A stretch of 10,254 bases of DNA from Desulfohalobiaceae bacterium (GCA_021737115.1 JAIPER010000095.1:1-10254), one strand, 5' to 3'; numbered from the stretch's first letter, positions 1-6,827 are shown. Numbers and translations: made by a program. The notes: generated by a model from the letters alone, not told the origin.

Positions 1-50
1 ATCCAGTTTGCCTCTTGCCGAGCTGCAGCTCGGCAAGGGGCAAACTGGAT
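1..50. terminator. 50-bp near-perfect palindrome at the permease stop codon
   Basis: Bases 1-25 and 26-50 are reverse complements of each other except at one pair (13 T and 38 G, a wobble on the plus strand). The centre is AGCTGCAGCT. The palindrome touches the TAA stop of the permease gene (complement of 50-52), so in an RNA from the minus strand it folds immediately after translation ends. This position suits a terminator or a 3'-end stabilising hairpin. Whether a U-tract follows cannot be seen because the window ends at the palindrome edge; it could equally be an intercistronic structure if the transporter operon continues to the left. Confidence 0.6.
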
Positions 51-1348
51 TAGGTGTATCTGATCCTCGGATTCAAGAAGGTGTAGACGATATCCGCAAT
101 GAGCTGGGTGCCCACGGCGATCAGGACCATGATCATGGCCCCGGCTTCCAGGGCAGCCACGTCTTTATACAGAGCCGAATCAAGCAGGTATTTGCCAAGG
201 CCGGGATAGCCGAAGACCACCTCGACAATGACGATGCCGCTCATCATCCAGTTGATGTGGAGCATGATCACCGTGATCGGCGCGATCAGGGCATTGCGCA
301 CCGCGTGTTTGAAGATGACCTGCCAGTAGGGCAGGCCCTTCAAAAATGCCGTTCGGACAAAGGCATGCTGCATGACTTCGGCCATGCTGGCCCTGGTGAT
401 CCGCAGAATGTAGCCGAGTTCGATCAGGGCCAGGGTCAACACCGGCAGCACCAGCATATCCGGCCGGGTCCAGGGCGCCTTTTCCCCGAAGACCGTGGCC
501 CCGGGCACCAGGTCCAGCCACTGGGCCAGGATCAGGATAAGAAATATACCGGTCACGAACTCCGGGATCACCGAAAACATCATCCCCGGGATGGACAGGC
601 CCCGGTCCAGGAACGAGCCTTCCCGCAGTCCGGCCACGATCCCTAAAAACAGGGCGATGGGCATGATGATCACAAAGGCGGACCCGGCCAGAACCAGTGA
701 GTTTCGCAAACGGATCCCCAGGCTCTTGCTCACCGGCCGGCCGGTGCGCAGGGAAATTCCGGGATCGCCCCGGACAAAGCCTTTCTTCAAGGGAATGTAT
801 TCCGTGGGAGCCCCGGCCGATTTCATCCAGCCGGTGCCCATGACGAACTTCCAGGATTCCTGGCCTTCTCCTTTTTCCCATTTGACCGCCTGATTCTGAT
901 CGTTGATGCCCCAAAAAAATGAAGTCCCTTGTTCATTGGTCTTCCAGCGATCATTGTCTGTATAGGTAGTGACCTCCCCCTGGGGGCCGCGCTCCATGGC
1001 GATGAGATCATTGCCCTTCATTTTCCAGCGGACCAGGCTGCCGTCGTCCTTGACCGCCCACCATTCTTCAAACCCTTCTTCTGAAGTCACCCGCTTTAAT
1101 TCCAGGCCGACCTTTCGCTCAGCCATCCAGTCGCTGCCCACCAGCCAGTGCAGGTAGCGGACCAGTATCGGCTCATCCAGACCCATCTGATTCAAAAAGG
1201 ATTTCTCCTGCTCCTTGGTCACGAAACTCCCGAGGACATTGCGGGCCACATTGCCGGGCGAGGCTTCGGTAATCAGAAAGACGGCCACGGAAACGAGTAT
1301 CATGGTCAACAGCATGAGAAAAAAACGACGCAGAATAAATTTAGCCAT
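50..1348 (-). CDS. ABC transporter permease, DppB/OppB family, with large periplasmic insert
   Basis: Inner-membrane permease subunit of a peptide/nickel-type ABC importer, 432 residues against roughly 300-340 usual for the family. A first membrane segment lies at about residues 9-28, followed by the family-typical stretch FLITEASPGN. The C-terminal half has further hydrophobic segments (about 218-240, 253-277, 297-316, 353-378, 400-424). The cytoplasmic coupling (EAA-type) loop is visible at about 328-360, with FLKGLPYWQVIFKHAVRNAL. Residues 75-195 form an extra, tryptophan-rich hydrophilic segment between TM1 and the rest. The start codon at 1348 is preceded by GGACGGGG as a possible ribosome site. 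No ATP-binding, substrate-binding or DppC partner is in the window; they would be expected to the left, downstream of this gene. Family call is secure; the substrate (peptide, nickel or other) cannot be told. Confidence 0.9.
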   Translation of the reverse strand: MAKFILRRFFLMLLTMILVSVAVFLITEASPGNVARNVLGSFVTKEQEKSFLNQMGLDEPILVRYLHWLVGSDWMAERKVGLELKRVTSEEGFEEWWAVKDDGSLVRWKMKGNDLIAMERGPQGEVTTYTDNDRWKTNEQGTSFFWGINDQNQAVKWEKGEGQESWKFVMGTGWMKSAGAPTEYIPLKKGFVRGDPGISLRTGRPVSKSLGIRLRNSLVLAGSAFVIIMPIALFLGIVAGLREGSFLDRGLSIPGMMFSVIPEFVTGIFLILILAQWLDLVPGATVFGEKAPWTRPDMLVLPVLTLALIELGYILRITRASMAEVMQHAFVRTAFLKGLPYWQVIFKHAVRNALIAPITVIMLHINWMMSGIVIVEVVFGYPGLGKYLLDSALYKDVAALEAGAMIMVLIAVGTQLIADIVYTFLNPRIRYT

Positions 1349-1606
1349 ACCCCGTCCTTGGATCAGCAGGAATTGTTGTTCAATTTAGCATAATCTTTTC
1401 ATTACCATAAACATAGTCAACTGTTGGCATTAGCAGAAACGTCATTCTTTTGCAACCAGGAATTCTCAGAGCCACCTGTTCCGGTTGCAGCAAAACACGA
1501 GCACTTGCCCTCCGCTTCTAAAGCAGGTACAGTATTTGCTTGAAACAAGGCCACGCAAAACCGTTCCGCATCTCATGCAGAACTTTACTTTATTCAGGAG
1601 GTTATC
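1349..1606. other. Divergent intergenic region, permease / AOR
   Basis: This 258-bp AT-richer spacer separates the minus-strand permease from the plus-strand oxidoreductase and must carry the promoter of at least the latter. I see no convincing -35/-10 pair on either strand and no clear operator. A weak TTGACT on the minus strand (about 1415-1420) lacks a well-spaced -10. The Shine-Dalgarno AGGAGG at 1596-1601 sits 5 bases before the aor ATG. Confidence 0.5.
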
Positions 1607-3523
1607 ATGTCTGGTTATATGGGAAAGATCCTTCACGTTGATCTGACAAACAAGACCACTTCCGTGGAATCCCCGTCCGATGAGTTCTATCGAAAACATA
1701 TGGGGGGCAGCTGCCTGAACCTCTACTACATTCTTAAGGAAATGCAGCCCGGTCTGGATGCCTTCGATCCGGGCAATATCCTGGCCATCAGCCCGGGGGT
1801 GACCACCGGGTTTGCGGTCTCGGGACAGAGCCGGGTGACCATCAACGCCAAGTCGCCTCTGACCGGAGCCATCGGAGATTCTCAGTCCGGTGGGTTCTGG
1901 CCGTCCGAACTCAAGTTTGCCGGATTCGACGCCGTGATCGTTAAGGGCAGGGCCCAGTCTCCGGTCTATCTCTGGATCCATGACGGAGAAGCGGAAATCA
2001 AAAAGGCCGACCACCTCTGGGGAAAGTTCACCGGGGATGCCGAACAGCTCATCAAAGAAGAGCTGGGCGACGAAAAATGCAAAATCCTCCAGATCGGTCC
2101 AGGCGGGGAAAAGCTGGTCAGGTTCGCCGCTGTCCTGAGCATGTGCAATCGGGCCAACGGCCGGACCGGCATGGGAGCGGTCATGGGCAGCAAAAACTTA
2201 AAAGCGGTCGTGGTCAGAGGAAAGCAGCGGCCCCAGGCAGCCGACCAGGCCACAGTCAAAGAGCTGGCCAAAACAGGTGGAATCACCTACCCGAAATCCA
2301 TGGTCGCCGGAATGGACAAATACGGCACAGCCAGTGCCGTGCTCGGGATGCAGGCAGCTGGAGGACTGCCGAGCTACAACTTCACCTCCGGGGTCTTTGA
2401 CCAGGCCCAGAACCTCGACGGGACCACCATGGCCAAATCCATCCTCAAGGGATCTGATTCCGGCAAACAGGACAAGCTCGGCGCAGACACCTGTTTTGGT
2501 TGCGTAGTCAAATGCAAGCGGGTGGTGGAGATCAACCATGGCCCCCATCCTGTGGACCCGGTATACGGAGGTCCGGAATACGAAACAGTGGCCACTTTTG
2601 GTTCCTACTGCGGTATCGACGATCTGCCGGCCGTGGCCAAGGCCAATGAACTCTGCAACAAATACGGACTGGACACCATCTCCTGTGGCGCGACCATTGC
2701 CTGGGCCATGGAAACCTTTGAAGCCGGTGAGCTGACACCTGAGGACACCGGCGGACTCGATCTGAGATACGGAAACGCCGAGGCCATGCTGGAACTGACG
2801 CAGCTCATCGGTAAGCGGCAGGGGTTCGGCAAGATTCTCTCGGAAGGATCGGCCCGGGCGGCCAGGCATCTGGGGAAGGGAGAACGGTTCCTGATCACCT
2901 GCAAAGACCAGGAATCCCCGGCCCACATGCCTCAGCACAAACGGAGCATGGCCTTGATTTACGCGGTCAACCCCTTTGGCGCCGACCATCAGAGCAGTGA
3001 ACACGACACCGAGTACGAGCCGGAAACTTTTGAGCATTTTTCCGGGCGGCTGGCTCATTTGGGACTGCGCGAACCCCAGCCCGTGGACGCATTGAACCCG
3101 GCCAAGGTCGCCTACACCCGCAGGACCCAGCAGCTCATGAGCCTGCTGGACAGCCTCAATCTCTGCCAGTTCGTCTGGGGCTCCACCTGGCAGCTCTTTG
3201 GTCCGGAAGAGATCCTCAGCTTTGTCCGGGCCGCAACCGGCTGGGAGGTCGACCTGGAAGAGCTCCTTGAGGTCGGGGAACGCCGGCTGAACATGATGCG
3301 GGTCTTTAACGCCCGGGAAGGCATCAGCGCAAACCAGGACAGGTTGCCGGAGAAGTTCTTCAACACCCCTTTGAAAGGCGGCATCTCCGACGGCTGGAAG
3401 GTCGATAAGCCTGAATTCGAAGAAGCCCTTCACGAATACTACCGTCAGTGCGGCTGGGATGAGCAAAGCGGGGTGCCTACTCCGGAAACCCTCAAGCGTT
3501 TGGGCCTTGGCTGGAGTCTATAG
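1607..3523 (+). CDS. aor: Aldehyde:ferredoxin oxidoreductase family protein (tungsten/molybdenum bis-pterin enzyme)
   Basis: 638-residue AOR-family oxidoreductase, expected in the cytoplasm, oxidising an aldehyde to the acid with electrons to ferredoxin, or the reverse. Its start aligns with the Pyrococcus furiosus AOR N-terminus (GKILHVDLT), and it has the hallmark NRANGRTGMGAVMGSKNLKA at about 181-200. The [4Fe-4S] ligands appear as C296-x2-C299-x3-C303 plus C520. GGPEYET (321-327) carries the conserved glutamate. The cofactor-contact motifs deviate from the P. furiosus DxxGLD and DxxGLC: here NKYGLD (351-356) and DSLNLC (515-520). The usual PAYDPRG segment is replaced by SPAHMPQHKRS (437-447), with a histidine-rich NPFGADHQSSEHD after it. 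AGGAGG lies 5 bases upstream of ATG. A MoaD/ThiS-like gene follows 96 bp downstream. Family assignment is firm; the exact substrate is unknown, and the symbol is used at family level. Confidence 0.9.
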   Translation: MSGYMGKILHVDLTNKTTSVESPSDEFYRKHMGGSCLNLYYILKEMQPGLDAFDPGNILAISPGVTTGFAVSGQSRVTINAKSPLTGAIGDSQSGGFWPSELKFAGFDAVIVKGRAQSPVYLWIHDGEAEIKKADHLWGKFTGDAEQLIKEELGDEKCKILQIGPGGEKLVRFAAVLSMCNRANGRTGMGAVMGSKNLKAVVVRGKQRPQAADQATVKELAKTGGITYPKSMVAGMDKYGTASAVLGMQAAGGLPSYNFTSGVFDQAQNLDGTTMAKSILKGSDSGKQDKLGADTCFGCVVKCKRVVEINHGPHPVDPVYGGPEYETVATFGSYCGIDDLPAVAKANELCNKYGLDTISCGATIAWAMETFEAGELTPEDTGGLDLRYGNAEAMLELTQLIGKRQGFGKILSEGSARAARHLGKGERFLITCKDQESPAHMPQHKRSMALIYAVNPFGADHQSSEHDTEYEPETFEHFSGRLAHLGLREPQPVDALNPAKVAYTRRTQQLMSLLDSLNLCQFVWGSTWQLFGPEEILSFVRAATGWEVDLEELLEVGERRLNMMRVFNAREGISANQDRLPEKFFNTPLKGGISDGWKVDKPEFEEALHEYYRQCGWDEQSGVPTPETLKRLGLGWSL

Positions 3524-3619
3524 AATTTTGGATTTTGGATTTGCGATCGTTAAGACAAAGAATAAGAGCTGGTTATCTGAGATAAAACCAATAACTTTTT
3601 CTTAAAGGCTATAAAAAAA

Positions 3620-3817
3620 ATGATCCGGGTCAAGGACAGGCACATAACCTGGCACGAGGGCATGACCGTCGCCGATATGCTCCGGGAACTCGGCGACGGC
3701 TTCCCCTACGCTGCTGCTCTGATCAATGATCGTTATGTGTGCCGCCGGGATTTCCCAACCGCCCTGATACCGGACAAGGCTGAAATCATCCTCATACCTG
3801 GAGTCGGTGGCGGGTAA
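3620..3817 (+). CDS. MoaD/ThiS-like ubiquitin-fold sulfur-carrier protein
   Basis: A 65-residue protein that ends in IPGVGGG, the diglycine-type C-terminus that in MoaD and ThiS is adenylated and thiocarboxylated. The N-terminal half (IRVKDRHITWHEGMTVADML) and the segment ALINDRYVCRRDF followed by EIILIPGVGGG match the beta-grasp pattern in which a strand, a helix starting at the TVADML segment, and the final strand lead into the GG tail. It lies downstream of and co-oriented with the AOR-family gene, so a role in supplying sulfur for the pterin dithiolene of that enzyme is a reasonable inference. A ThiS role is also possible; no thiamine or moa genes are in view. The ribosome site is poor (AAAGG about 10 bases before ATG), so low-level or coupled expression is likely. 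Confidence 0.8.
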   Translation: MIRVKDRHITWHEGMTVADMLRELGDGFPYAAALINDRYVCRRDFPTALIPDKAEIILIPGVGGG

Positions 3818-3858
3818 AAAGTACAGAACTCTTCGTCACTGCTCAAATTGGATGACAA

Positions 3859-3950
3859 TATACTGATCCAACTTAGCTTTTTGTGAAATTTGGGCCTGGA
3901 CCCTTAGGGTCGCCAGTCTTTGTTGTAAAAACCAAAATTGGATCAGTATA
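3859..3950. repeat. 92-bp inverted-repeat element with 13-bp arms
   Basis: TATACTGATCCAA (3859-3871) and TTGGATCAGTATA (3938-3950) are perfect inverted arms. A smaller hairpin lies inside: CTGGACCC (3896-3903) against GGGTC...CAG (3907-3916), with a TTA loop and a two-base bulge. AAATTGGAT also occurs as a direct repeat just before the left arm (3845-3853) and in the right arm (3935-3943). The nature of the element is unknown; a MITE-like insertion or an RNA stem-loop are both possible. Confidence 0.6.
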
Positions 3951-3952
3951 AT
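3923..3952 (+). promoter_or_regulatory. Candidate sigma-70-type promoter
   Basis: TTGTAA (3923-3928), an 18-base spacer, then TATAAT (3947-3952), an exact -10 consensus. It overlaps the right arm of the 3859-3950 inverted repeat and points into the structured element at 4009-4336, in which no recognisable protein is encoded. If real, it would produce a non-coding RNA or a transcript antisense to kbl. The region is AT-rich, so a chance match is possible. Confidence 0.35.
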
Positions 3953-4008
3953 AGACCTTTTCAAACAGTTCAGAGCTCTTTATCAATTTTTAAATCTGTT
4001 GGAAGGAA

Positions 4009-4336
4009 TGGACATTTTTACTGTTGTTCACTTTTCAAAGAATTATACCGCGCCCGTTCGAAGACTCACTTGAGTCACAGAGCTATCAGAGAGCAAAGAG
4101 GGAGAAGAGAGTTTTTTGACCGTGTCGGAGAAAGACAGGACACGGTCAAAAGGGCTCAGCCCTGCGGGCAATGAAGCAACCCGGTCGCCGAAGGCGATGC
4201 TGTTTTTTGCCTGGGTGTTCTTCCTCTCACCCGGGCAAAAAGACACAATAATGCTCTTGCTCTTCTCGGCGTACTTCATAGCTCAAGCGAGTCTGCGAGC
4301 GGGCGCGAGGCATCTTGTTCTTGTAATGAATGTCCA
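4009..4336. repeat. Structured element with terminal inverted repeats and nested hairpins
   Basis: The ends are TGGACATT (4009-4016) and AATGTCCA (4329-4336). Inside lies a 26-base arm pair, 4049-4074 against 4282-4307, complementary at 23 positions plus one G-T pair. Within these sit successive hairpins: a perfect 13-bp stem (4114-4126 / 4139-4151, 12-base loop), GGGC-TCA-GCCC (4152-4162), TCGCC-GAA-GGCGA (4185-4197), and a 14-bp stem with one G-T pair (4204-4217 / 4228-4241). The layout is a multi-branched structure of about 330 nt. Several frames are open for 75 or so codons, but they overlap on both strands and follow the repeats, so I do not call a gene. It could be a non-autonomous mobile element, the remains of insertion-sequence ends, or a structured RNA. 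The structure is directly visible; the function is unknown. Confidence 0.65.
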
Positions 4337-4373
4337 ATTTTGCTGACACCAATGCATAATGTAGATTATTTCA

Positions 4374-4388
4374 ATTGGTTAAACCAAT
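4374..4388. repeat. Short 15-bp palindrome downstream of kbl
   Basis: ATTGGTT-A-AACCAAT lies about 45 bp beyond the kbl stop codon. The arms are 7 bp with a single central base. No T-tract follows on the kbl-coding strand, so it is not a convincing terminator; it could be a protein-binding palindrome. Confidence 0.3.
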
Positions 4389-4431
4389 ACAAATTCAGCA
4401 TGTTACGAAGTCTGCAGTTCAGCGGATAGGC

Positions 4432-5616
4432 TCAACAGCCCAACTCCCATTTGACCCGCGAGAACTGCTCCATGACGAAATCCAGATCCTGCCTGGTATG
4501 GGCGGCGCTGACCTGAACGCGGATCCGGGCCTGGCCCATGGGCACCACCGGATAGGAGAACCCGATGACATAGACCCCCTTCTCCAGGAGTCCGGCCGCC
4601 ATCTTTTGGGCCAGGACGGCATCGCCGAGCATGATGGGCACAATGGGATGGGACCCGGGCTTGATCTCGAACCCGAGCTTGGTCATGCCCTGCCTGAAGT
4701 AGACGGTGTTGTCTTCCAGCCGGTCCCTGAGCTCGGTGCTTTTGCTCAAAAGTTCTATGGCCTTGAGGGAGCCGGCCGCTATCATCGGGGCCAGGGTATT
4801 GGAAAAGAGATAGGGCCTGGAGCGCTGACGCAGAAGATCGATGATCTCCCTCCTGCCGCTGGTATACCCGCCGCTGGCCCCGCCCAGGGCCTTGCCGAAG
4901 GTCCCGGTCAGGACATCCACCCTGTCCATGACCTGCAGCTGTTCATGCGTTCCTCTGCCATTTTTCCCCATGAAGCCCACGGCATGGGAATCGTCAACCA
5001 TGACCAGGGCCCCGTGCTTTTCAGCCAGGTCACAGATCCGGTCCAATCTGGCAACAGTGCCGTCCATGGAAAAGACCCCATCGCTGACAATCAATCTGGT
5101 CCGGCAGTCCTCGGCCTGCTTCAGCTTTTCCTCTAAATCCTGCATGTCGCTGTTTTTGTAGCGAAACCGCCTGGCCTTGCACAGTCGGATGCCGTCGATG
5201 ATCGAAGCATGGTTGAGTTCATCCGAGATGATCCCGTCCTCCTGCCCCAGCAGGGTTTCAAAGAACCCTGTGTTGGCGTCGAAACAGGAGGTGTAGAGGA
5301 TGGTCTCCTCGGTGCCCAGAAAGGTAGAAACCGCCTCTTCCAACTCCTTGTGGATCTGCTGCGTGCCGCAGATAAAGCGGACCGACGAGAGTCCGTACCC
5401 CCAGGTCGCCAGGGCCTGCCTGGCCGCTTCCACGACCTCGGGGTGGCTGGAGAGCCCCAGATAGTTGTTGGCGCACATATTGATGACCTCCCGGCCGTCG
5501 GTCACCCGGACATGGGAATCCTGGGGGGTGGTCAAGACCCGCTCCTCCTTGTAAAGGCCCTTGTTCTGGATGTCTTCCAATTGTTTTGTGATTTCGTCCC
5601 GCGTCTTTTTAAACAT
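4432..5616 (-). CDS. kbl: Glycine C-acetyltransferase (2-amino-3-ketobutyrate CoA ligase)
   Basis: 394-residue PLP enzyme of the alpha-oxoamine synthase family, close to the usual Kbl length of about 398. It interconverts 2-amino-3-oxobutyrate plus CoA with glycine plus acetyl-CoA in threonine breakdown. The visible hallmarks are NMCANNYLGLSSHPEV (46-61), a cofactor-stacking region around SDELNHASIIDG (131-142), SDGVFSMDG (178-186), VDDSHAVGFMG (207-217), and TGTFGKALGGASGGY (237-251) with the presumed PLP lysine K242. The C-terminal SYPVVPMGQARIRVQVSAAHT is typical of the family. AGGAG (complement of 5623-5627) lies 6 bases before ATG. The threonine dehydrogenase gene tdh, often adjacent, is absent here. 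Other family members such as BioF or serine palmitoyltransferase are less likely, given the Kbl-like full-length pattern and lack of biotin genes nearby. Confidence 0.92.
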   Translation of the reverse strand: MFKKTRDEITKQLEDIQNKGLYKEERVLTTPQDSHVRVTDGREVINMCANNYLGLSSHPEVVEAARQALATWGYGLSSVRFICGTQQIHKELEEAVSTFLGTEETILYTSCFDANTGFFETLLGQEDGIISDELNHASIIDGIRLCKARRFRYKNSDMQDLEEKLKQAEDCRTRLIVSDGVFSMDGTVARLDRICDLAEKHGALVMVDDSHAVGFMGKNGRGTHEQLQVMDRVDVLTGTFGKALGGASGGYTSGRREIIDLLRQRSRPYLFSNTLAPMIAAGSLKAIELLSKSTELRDRLEDNTVYFRQGMTKLGFEIKPGSHPIVPIMLGDAVLAQKMAAGLLEKGVYVIGFSYPVVPMGQARIRVQVSAAHTRQDLDFVMEQFSRVKWELGC

Positions 5617-5706
5617 GAATTACTCCTGTAAAGGCAGGTGTCATAATGCTTTTTTGATAGCATGTTTAAGGATTATGTCTCATCCTTTCCCATAACATCA
5701 CTATAT
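5617..5706 (-). promoter_or_regulatory. Upstream region of kbl
   Basis: AT-rich stretch between the pyrB terminator and kbl. Because the strong terminator at 5707-5746 should end transcripts from pyrB, kbl probably has its own promoter here. Possible -10-like hexamers (CATAAT, CATTAT on the minus strand) are present, but none has a clear -35 partner, so I do not assign exact boxes. Confidence 0.3.
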
Positions 5707-5746
5707 AAAAAAAATCCAGGCGGGTTTGCCCGCTTGGATTTTTTTT
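5707..5746 (-). terminator. Intrinsic terminator of pyrB, overlapping its stop codon
   Basis: Eight A, then TCCAGGCGGG, a TTTG loop, CCCGCTTGGA and eight T: an 18-bp stem with one G-T pair as read on the plus strand (a C/A mismatch on the minus strand). It has U-tracts in both directions, so it is bidirectional in form. The pyrB stop TAA (complement of 5745-5747) shares bases with the A/T part of the stem, which means the gene ends directly inside its terminator. It isolates pyrB from kbl 91 bp further on. Confidence 0.88.
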
Positions 5747-6827
5747 ATTTGAACTCCTCCATGATCTTCTCCTCCACTCCGAAGAGGTAGGCGATCAGGG
5801 CCGCCCTGAGCCACATGCCGTTTCTTTCCTGCTTCCAGTAGACAGCCCGGGGGTCCTTGTCCACGTCCACTTCTATCTCGAAGCGTCTGGGCAGGGGGTG
5901 CATGATCACGCAGTGGGACTGAATGAGTTCCAGATGTTCTTTTCTGAAAAAGAAGTCCGGATAGTAGTCGGATTCGCTGTCCGGGGCCTGAGAGTACTCC
6001 TTCTGGATCCTGGTCATGTAGACACCGTCCACCAGGGGCAGGACACTCTCGAAATCATCGGTTTCCGTAAACTTGACCCCCTTTTTGGCCAGATGATCCT
6101 TGATGTCCTGTTTCATCCTGAACTCCTGTGGAGAGACAAAATACAGGGTGACGTCCCGGTAGTTCTGCATCAGATAGCTCAGGGAACGGACGGTTCGTCC
6201 CCGCTTCAAGTCTCCGACCATGGCGATGGATTTGCCGTCCAGGCCGGACTGGTTTTCAAAAGACCGCTCCAGGGTGTAGATGTCCAGCAGGGCCTGCGTG
6301 GGATGCTGATCAGGTCCGGAACCGCCGTTCAGGACCGGAACCCGCCGCTCGGTCTGGTTCAAAACCCAGGCCGTCTTTTCCACAAAGCCTGATTCCGGAT
6401 GGCGGACAATGATCATGTCCACATAACTGGAAAAGGTCCTGATGGTGTCCTCTTGGCTCTCTCCCTTGACCTCGGAGCTGGTCGTGGTTCCCCTGATCTC
6501 GGAGGTGTTCAGGCCCAGGATCTGGCAGGCGTTTAAAAATGAGAGGAAGGTCCTGGTCGAGGGTTGGACAAAATAGAGCATCGCTCTTTTATGCGGCAGA
6601 ATATTGCGCAGGTGTTCGGCCCCCATCTTGGTCCTGGCCAGCTGCCTGATCTGATTGGCCAGGGAGCAGATGAAGTCCAGGAACGGGCGGTCGAACTGCT
6701 GGGCAAAGACCACATCCAGCATCCTTTGGTTTTGCTGGAAAAAGGGGAGCTTTTCCCCGACCTCCAGATTGTAGAAGGCCTCCCATTCCATGGTGGTTTG
6801 ACTTTTGGTCTCTCTGGAATTATTCAT
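5745..6827 (-). CDS. pyrB: Aspartate carbamoyltransferase, catalytic subunit, with extended N-terminus
   Basis: Catalyses carbamoyl phosphate plus L-aspartate to N-carbamoyl-L-aspartate in pyrimidine synthesis, in the cytoplasm. Key residues can be matched to E. coli PyrB: PSTRT (89-93), K121 in the mobile loop EVKGES, RHP (142-144), HPTQ (175-178), GDLKRGRTV (205-213), MTRIQKE (271-277) and HPLPR (310-314). HPLPR and MTRIQKE distinguish it from ornithine carbamoyltransferase. At 360 residues it is about 50 longer than E. coli PyrB; about 40 of the extra residues precede the STRT motif. The usual STRTRLSF reads STRTFLSF here. No pyrI or pyrC lies next to it. The ribosome site is weak (GAGGT about 10 bases before ATG); M13 is an alternative start that would still leave an extended N-terminus. 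Confidence 0.93.
   Translation of the reverse strand: MNNSRETKSQTTMEWEAFYNLEVGEKLPFFQQNQRMLDVVFAQQFDRPFLDFICSLANQIRQLARTKMGAEHLRNILPHKRAMLYFVQPSTRTFLSFLNACQILGLNTSEIRGTTTSSEVKGESQEDTIRTFSSYVDMIIVRHPESGFVEKTAWVLNQTERRVPVLNGGSGPDQHPTQALLDIYTLERSFENQSGLDGKSIAMVGDLKRGRTVRSLSYLMQNYRDVTLYFVSPQEFRMKQDIKDHLAKKGVKFTETDDFESVLPLVDGVYMTRIQKEYSQAPDSESDYYPDFFFRKEHLELIQSHCVIMHPLPRRFEIEVDVDKDPRAVYWKQERNGMWLRAALIAYLFGVEEKIMEEFK

Noticed and set aside
2198..3466. 422-codon open frame on the minus strand inside aor
   Set aside because: It mirrors the GC-rich codon pattern of aor, has no recognisable domain or ribosome site, and aor itself carries clear family motifs.
3525..3550. Direct repeat ATTTTGG-ATTTTGG-ATTT after aor
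   Set aside because: Short, two copies only and AT-rich; not enough to call a functional element.
3859..3950. Integron attC-like site (ATCCAAC ... ATTGGAT)
   Set aside because: The right core box lacks the required GTT, complementarity extends outside the cores, and there is no integrase or cassette.
4127..4215. Resemblance to a glycine riboswitch (GGAGA... and GCCGAAGG) near kbl
   Set aside because: The CCGAAGG piece is just a small hairpin, the conserved glycine aptamer core is not met, and the strand and position (downstream of and antisense to kbl) are wrong.
4043..4346. Three open frames of 76-78 codons in the 3818-4431 spacer
   Set aside because: They overlap on both strands, coincide with the inverted repeats, lack ribosome sites and show no known domain; more likely by-products of the structured element.
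5745..6827. Ornithine carbamoyltransferase (argF) because of its place beside argG
   Set aside because: HPLPR and MTRIQKE are aspartate carbamoyltransferase motifs; OTC would show HCLP.
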